DNA of 16,840 nucleotides, from NCBI GenBank assembly GCA_009774215.1, contig VSNH01000063.1, positions 2,491 through 19,330 on the forward strand. Reading direction: 5' to 3'. Below, one piece after another: positions 14,107-16,840 of this stretch. Position numbers and translations under genes: made by a program. The notes below the pieces were generated by a model that was not told where the DNA came from, ran no database searches, and saw only the letters and a list, made by a program, of their open reading frames with translations. This DNA is from Lachnospiraceae bacterium. GTDB taxonomy: Bacteria; Bacillota; Clostridia; Lachnospirales; Lachnospiraceae. The stretch's first letter is position 1, and the number at the start of each line of letters is the position of its first letter.

Positions 14107-15978
14107 TTAAATCCGCCCCACTGCAAGTGCCCGCGTTGCGTTAATCACCGCCAAAATCATCACGCCCACATCCGCAAAGATAGCCCACCACATGCCGACC
14201 GCGCCCACTGCGCCCAAGGCCAGACAGGCAAATTTCACCGCCAGCGCAAAGACAATATTTTCATGTACAATCCGCAGTGTCTTTCTGGAAATCTGCATGG
14301 CCAGCGCGATCTTTGCCGGATCGTCGTCCATCAGCACGATATCCGCCGCCTCGATCGCCGCGTCGGAGCCGAGCGCTCCCATGGCAATCCCTAAATCCGC
14401 CCGGGAAAGCACCGGCGCATCGTTGATGCCGTCCCCCACAAAAGCAAGTTTCTCCTTCTTTCCTTTCGCCGCCAGAAGCTTTTCCACCTCAACCACCTTA
14501 TCCGCCGGCAAAAGTTCGCTTCTCACTTCGTCCACACCGAGCTCCGCCGCCACCGCATCCGCCACAGGCTTTGCATCTCCGGTTAACATAACTATTTTTC
14601 GAACGCCAGCCTTCTTAATCGCCGTAAGTGCCTCCTTCGCGCCGGGCTTCACCACATCGGAAATCAGAATGCATCCGGCGTAGATGCCGTCCACCGCCAC
14701 GTACACCTGTGTCCCGATCCCGGGAACCTCCTCCGGCATAATCTGCAGCCGTTCCATCAGCCTGCGGTTGCCCGCCGCCACCATCCGTCCGTCCACACTG
14801 GCGCAGACGCCATGACCGCTGATTTCCTCCACATCCTTCACCCGGTTCCGGTCAATTTCCTTCCCGTACGCCTCCCGCAGACTTCTGCTGATCGGATGGC
14901 CGGAATAGCTTTCCGCGCAGGCCGCGTACTCGATCAGTTCCTCCTCGGAGAAACCCGACACCGCTTTCTTTGCGGTCACTTCAAACACGCCTTTCGTCAG
15001 CGTCCCCGTCTTATCGCAGACCACATATTTCGTCTCCGAAAGCGCCTCCAGATAGTTGGAGCCTTTCACCAAAATACCCTTTGCGGACGCACCGCCAATC
15101 CCTCCGAAAAAGCTTAAGGGAATGGAAATCACCAGTGCGCATGGGCAGCTTATGACTAATGTGGTCAATGCTCTTGTCACCCACTTGGACCAGTGCGGCT
15201 CATACCCGAAAATCAGACATAAGATTGGCGGAAGAAGCGCCAGCGCCAGCGCGCCGTAGCAGACCGCAGGCGTATAGTATCTGGCGAATCTGGTGATAAA
15301 ATTCTCGGAGCGGGACTTTTTCATGCTGGAATTTTCCACAAGCTCCAGAATTTTGGAGACCGTCGATTCCCCAAATTCCTTCGTCGTGCGCAGCTTCAAT
15401 ACACCGGACATATTCACGCTGCCGCTGATGACCTGATCGCCCGCGCCCACCTGTCTGGGCAGGCTCTCCCCGGTCAGCGCGCTTGTGTTCAGGGATGCCT
15501 CCCCCTCCTCCACAATGCCGTCGATGGGCACCTTCTCACCGGTCATAACCGTAATAACCGTGCCGATCTCTACCTCATCCGGATCCACCTGTTCCATCCG
15601 TCCTTCCACCTCAACGTTGGCATAATCCGGACGGATATCCATCAGCTTCGCAATGTTTCCTCTGCTCTTTCCCACCGCATAGCTCTGGAAAAGCTCGCCA
15701 ATCTGGTAAAAGAGCATAACCGCCACACCTTCCGTGTACTCCCCCAGGAGAATGGCTCCCACGGTGGCCACAGCCATCAGGAAATTTTCGTCGAAAACTT
15801 CCCCGTGGATCACACCCAGAAACGCCTTGCGCAAAATGTCATAGCCGATCACAAGATAGGGCACCATAAAGAGCGCAAAGCGCAGCCACTGATTCTGTAT
15901 CGGCATAAAAAGCAGGCCGATCACAAGGACGGCAGCAATGAAAATTCTAATAAAAACCTTCTTCTGTTTTCTTGTCAT
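14107..15978 (-). CDS. P1B-type heavy-metal ATPase (Zn/Cd/Pb export family)
   Basis: This 623-residue integral membrane pump is predicted to export Zn2+, Cd2+ or Pb2+. Motifs: the TGES actuator (169-172), the CPC metal site in the sixth membrane helix (278-280), DKTGT with phosphorylated Asp322, SGHP nucleotide-binding motif (359-362), MLTGD, and GDGINDAP in the hinge. The last helix region contains FADVGVMILAVINATRAL, whose Asp is typical of the ZntA/CadA (P1B-2) group. There is no N-terminal HMA metal-binding domain, and the protein begins only about 12 residues before the first helix. The start at 15976-15978 follows GGGGGAG by 6 bases; the in-frame ATG eight codons upstream has no ribosome binding site. 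Its promoter overlaps an operator-like repeat, and a CDF transporter lies upstream, suggesting a metal-resistance region. Confidence 0.95.
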   Translation of the reverse strand: MTRKQKKVFIRIFIAAVLVIGLLFMPIQNQWLRFALFMVPYLVIGYDILRKAFLGVIHGEVFDENFLMAVATVGAILLGEYTEGVAVMLFYQIGELFQSYAVGKSRGNIAKLMDIRPDYANVEVEGRMEQVDPDEVEIGTVITVMTGEKVPIDGIVEEGEASLNTSALTGESLPRQVGAGDQVISGSVNMSGVLKLRTTKEFGESTVSKILELVENSSMKKSRSENFITRFARYYTPAVCYGALALALLPPILCLIFGYEPHWSKWVTRALTTLVISCPCALVISIPLSFFGGIGGASAKGILVKGSNYLEALSETKYVVCDKTGTLTKGVFEVTAKKAVSGFSEEELIEYAACAESYSGHPISRSLREAYGKEIDRNRVKDVEEISGHGVCASVDGRMVAAGNRRLMERLQIMPEEVPGIGTQVYVAVDGIYAGCILISDVVKPGAKEALTAIKKAGVRKIVMLTGDAKPVADAVAAELGVDEVRSELLPADKVVEVEKLLAAKGKKEKLAFVGDGINDAPVLSRADLGIAMGALGSDAAIEAADIVLMDDDPAKIALAMQISRKTLRIVHENIVFALAVKFACLALGAVGAVGMWWAIFADVGVMILAVINATRALAVGRI

Positions 15979-16006
15979 CTGTTTCTCCCCCTGCACTTCC
16001 ATTTTT

Positions 16007-16044
16007 TATATGAACATTCAAACATATATTCATTCGTTTGTCAA
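16007..16044 (-). promoter_or_regulatory. ATPase promoter with overlapping operator-like inverted repeat
   Basis: On minus a perfect TTGACA (16039-16044) is followed after 17 bases by TTGAAT (16016-16021). The inverted repeat TATATG-N10-CATATA (16007-16028) covers the -10 and start region; its right half TGTTCATATA resembles half-sites bound by ArsR/SmtB (CadC-like) metal sensors. Repression in the absence of metal is inferred. No such regulator gene is in the window. Confidence 0.6.
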
Positions 16045-16318
16045 GAAGAGAACACAAATTTTCTTTAAGAATTCTCTTGCCTCTAATGCGTATAATGCAA
16101 TTAAGACCGAGATACCGAATTGGATTCTTTGAAATTAAGTAAATATTCTTAGCTGACGGACGGCAGCCCAAGAAGGTAACCGGCTCACATTATTCTTATG
16201 TTCACCCATCCAAATCCGGCAAAGTCACCATTCCTAATCATTCCGGTGACCTTGATCCGAGAACAGCCTGCAAGCATGACGCCTGCTTCCTCGGCCTTCC
16301 TACTCTGCTTATTCGCGC
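16045..16318. other. Non-coding gap between ATPase promoter and small RNA, hairpin-rich
   Basis: No credible gene is seen here. The right half (about 16176-16294) carries successive hairpins. CCGAG/CTCGG (16257-16261 and 16290-16294) encloses an AAGCA/TGCTT stem. AAAGTCACC/GGTGACCTT (16221-16229 and 16245-16253) has one odd pair that is G-U on the minus RNA but A-C on plus, hinting at minus-strand transcription. The left half (16045-16140) is AT-rich without clear signals. Confidence 0.45.
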
Positions 16319-16425
16319 AAAAAAGGGACAACATCAGCCGCCAAGTGTTCTCCGGGATATTCTGTGTGTGAACCGAGACACTGGCGATACGTCGCCGCAC
16401 TCCTCCCAGAACTGATGTTGTCCTC
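16319..16425 (-). ncRNA. Candidate independent structured small RNA, about 106 nt
   Basis: A 12-bp perfect helix closes the whole unit: GGACAACATCAG (16412-16423) with CTGATGTTGTCC (16326-16337), followed one base later by six U (16324-16319), which is a terminator end. Inside are a GGCGA-CGTA-UCGCC hairpin (16383-16396) and an irregular longer hairpin, CCGGAGAACACU with AGUGUCUCGG (16344-16355 and 16373-16382), broken by single-base bulges. A consensus promoter (16431-16459) puts the start at the base of the closing helix. This arrangement is typical of stand-alone regulatory RNAs. It lacks the features I would expect of SRP RNA, tmRNA, RNase P RNA, T-box or the common riboswitches, and it is shorter than 6S RNA. 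Function is unknown; the neighbours are two metal exporters. Confidence 0.6.
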
Positions 16426-16430
16426 TTTTC

Positions 16431-16459
16431 ATTATATGTTATTCTTCTTTGCCGCACAA
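16431..16459 (-). promoter_or_regulatory. Promoter of the candidate small RNA
   Basis: On minus TTGTGC (-35, 16454-16459) and perfect TATAAT (-10, 16431-16436) are separated by 17 bases. The start is predicted at about 16423-16425, the first bases of the closing helix. Confidence 0.75.
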
Positions 16460-16549
16460 GTTTTCTGTCCAAACAATTCTATGCGAAATTTGCAACGACA
16501 CCATGCAGCTTATGCATGACGCGGATGTGAAAAGTAACTGCCGCTATGT

Positions 16550-16840
16550 CTACACTTCCCCCGGATTCACATGCACCATAATATGCTTCACCTTGGGAAA
16601 ATTCTTCTCAATGGAATCATGCACCCGCTCCGCCGTCTCGTGGGCGCGCCGAAGCGTCTCCTCCCCGTCCGCGCATATCTCGATATCCACATAAATTTTG
16701 TTGCCGAAAACTCTCGTGTGCAAAAGATCCACGCCGAGCACGCCCTCCTGCGTCGCCGCGCATTCTCTGAGCGCGGCTTCCGTCTCCTCGTCGCACGCCT
16801 TGTCTACCATCTTATCCACCGCGTCCATAAAGATCTCGTA
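16550..16840 (-). CDS. Cation diffusion facilitator (CDF) transporter, C-terminal part
   Basis: Only the last 96 residues are in the window; the gene continues beyond 16840. The visible part is the cytoplasmic dimerisation domain that follows the six membrane helices. It reads VDIEI (strand), LRRAHETAERVHDSIEKNFP (helix) and VKHIMVHVNP (last strand), a pattern typical of CDF metal/proton antiporters exporting Zn2+, Fe2+, Mn2+ or similar. The metal cannot be told from this part. The first in-frame ATG inside the window (16826-16828) is internal, not the start. It lies upstream of the P1B ATPase in the same direction, but 500 bases and two promoters intervene. The gap 16460-16549 holds only a small CATGCA/TGCATG hairpin and no clear terminator. 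Confidence 0.88.
   Translation of the reverse strand, partial: YEIFMDAVDKMVDKACDEETEAALRECAATQEGVLGVDLLHTRVFGNKIYVDIEICADGEETLRRAHETAERVHDSIEKNFPKVKHIMVHVNPGEV

Noticed and set aside
16319..16425. Assignment of the structured RNA to 6S RNA, SRP RNA or a NiCo riboswitch
   Set aside because: It is too short for 6S, lacks the SRP GGAAGGAAGC-type core, ends in its own terminator instead of leading into a gene, and does not show the NiCo consensus that I can recall.
16185..16472. 95-codon minus-strand frame between ATPase and CDF genes
   Set aside because: It spans the predicted RNA promoter, the closing helix and the U-run, has no ribosome binding site, and its translation shows no domain. A conserved short peptide cannot be fully excluded.

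Overview
The window looks like a chromosomal segment of a Gram-positive anaerobe of the Clostridia, most likely a Lachnospiraceae-type gut organism. This is inferred from the gene content (an FprA-type flavodiiron protein, a membrane GGDEF protein, a bactofilin/LytM pair, a GH2 beta-mannosidase), strong AGGAGG-type ribosome binding sites, sigma-A-like promoters with 17-bp spacers, and moderate-to-high GC genes separated by AT-rich intergenic regions. No phage, IS element, rRNA, tRNA or CRISPR array was seen.

Layout. Positions 1-224 hold two perfect copies of a 77-bp palindromic element that ends on the stop codon of a GH2 beta-mannosidase (minus, 221-2869). A 309-bp gap with large inverted repeats separates it from a membrane diguanylate cyclase (minus, 3179-4939). 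Back-to-back promoters at about 5002-5117 drive that gene leftward and, rightward, a short cluster: a 57-codon leader-like ORF, a 93-residue two-helix membrane protein and the wreck of a barstar gene. Next come tcdA (minus) and a MATE transporter reduced to its two ends (minus). The flavodiiron gene (plus, 7035-8192) has its own extended -10 promoter and shares a bidirectional terminator with a HAD phosphatase (minus). Upstream of the phosphatase lie three copies of AGTTTACATAA and then an SDR reductase (minus).

From 14.1 kb down to 10.0 kb a minus-strand cluster reads LytM-like membrane protein, bactofilin, rarA, purA. The first three are spaced 5-10 bp apart. rarA has no stop codon before purA, so the two share one 913-codon frame, while purA keeps its own promoter (inside the end of rarA), a two-hairpin leader and a ribosome binding site. 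The right end is a metal-homeostasis region: a Zn/Cd/Pb-type P1B ATPase (minus) behind a promoter/operator, a 500-bp non-coding gap, and the C-terminal end of a cation diffusion facilitator (cut by the window edge).

Main item for a second look: within that gap, 16319-16425 on the minus strand has the layout of an independent small RNA gene. It has a consensus promoter whose predicted start falls at the base of a 12-bp closing helix, a branched interior, and a six-U tail directly after the helix. I could not assign it to a known family. Other notable points are the structured repeats at 1-224 and 2891-3147, the over-represented 10-mer GTTTACATAA (six exact copies), the rarA/purA stop loss, the purA leader, a LytM protein without catalytic residues beside a bactofilin, and two neighbouring genes (barstar, MATE) that both appear collapsed by internal deletion.
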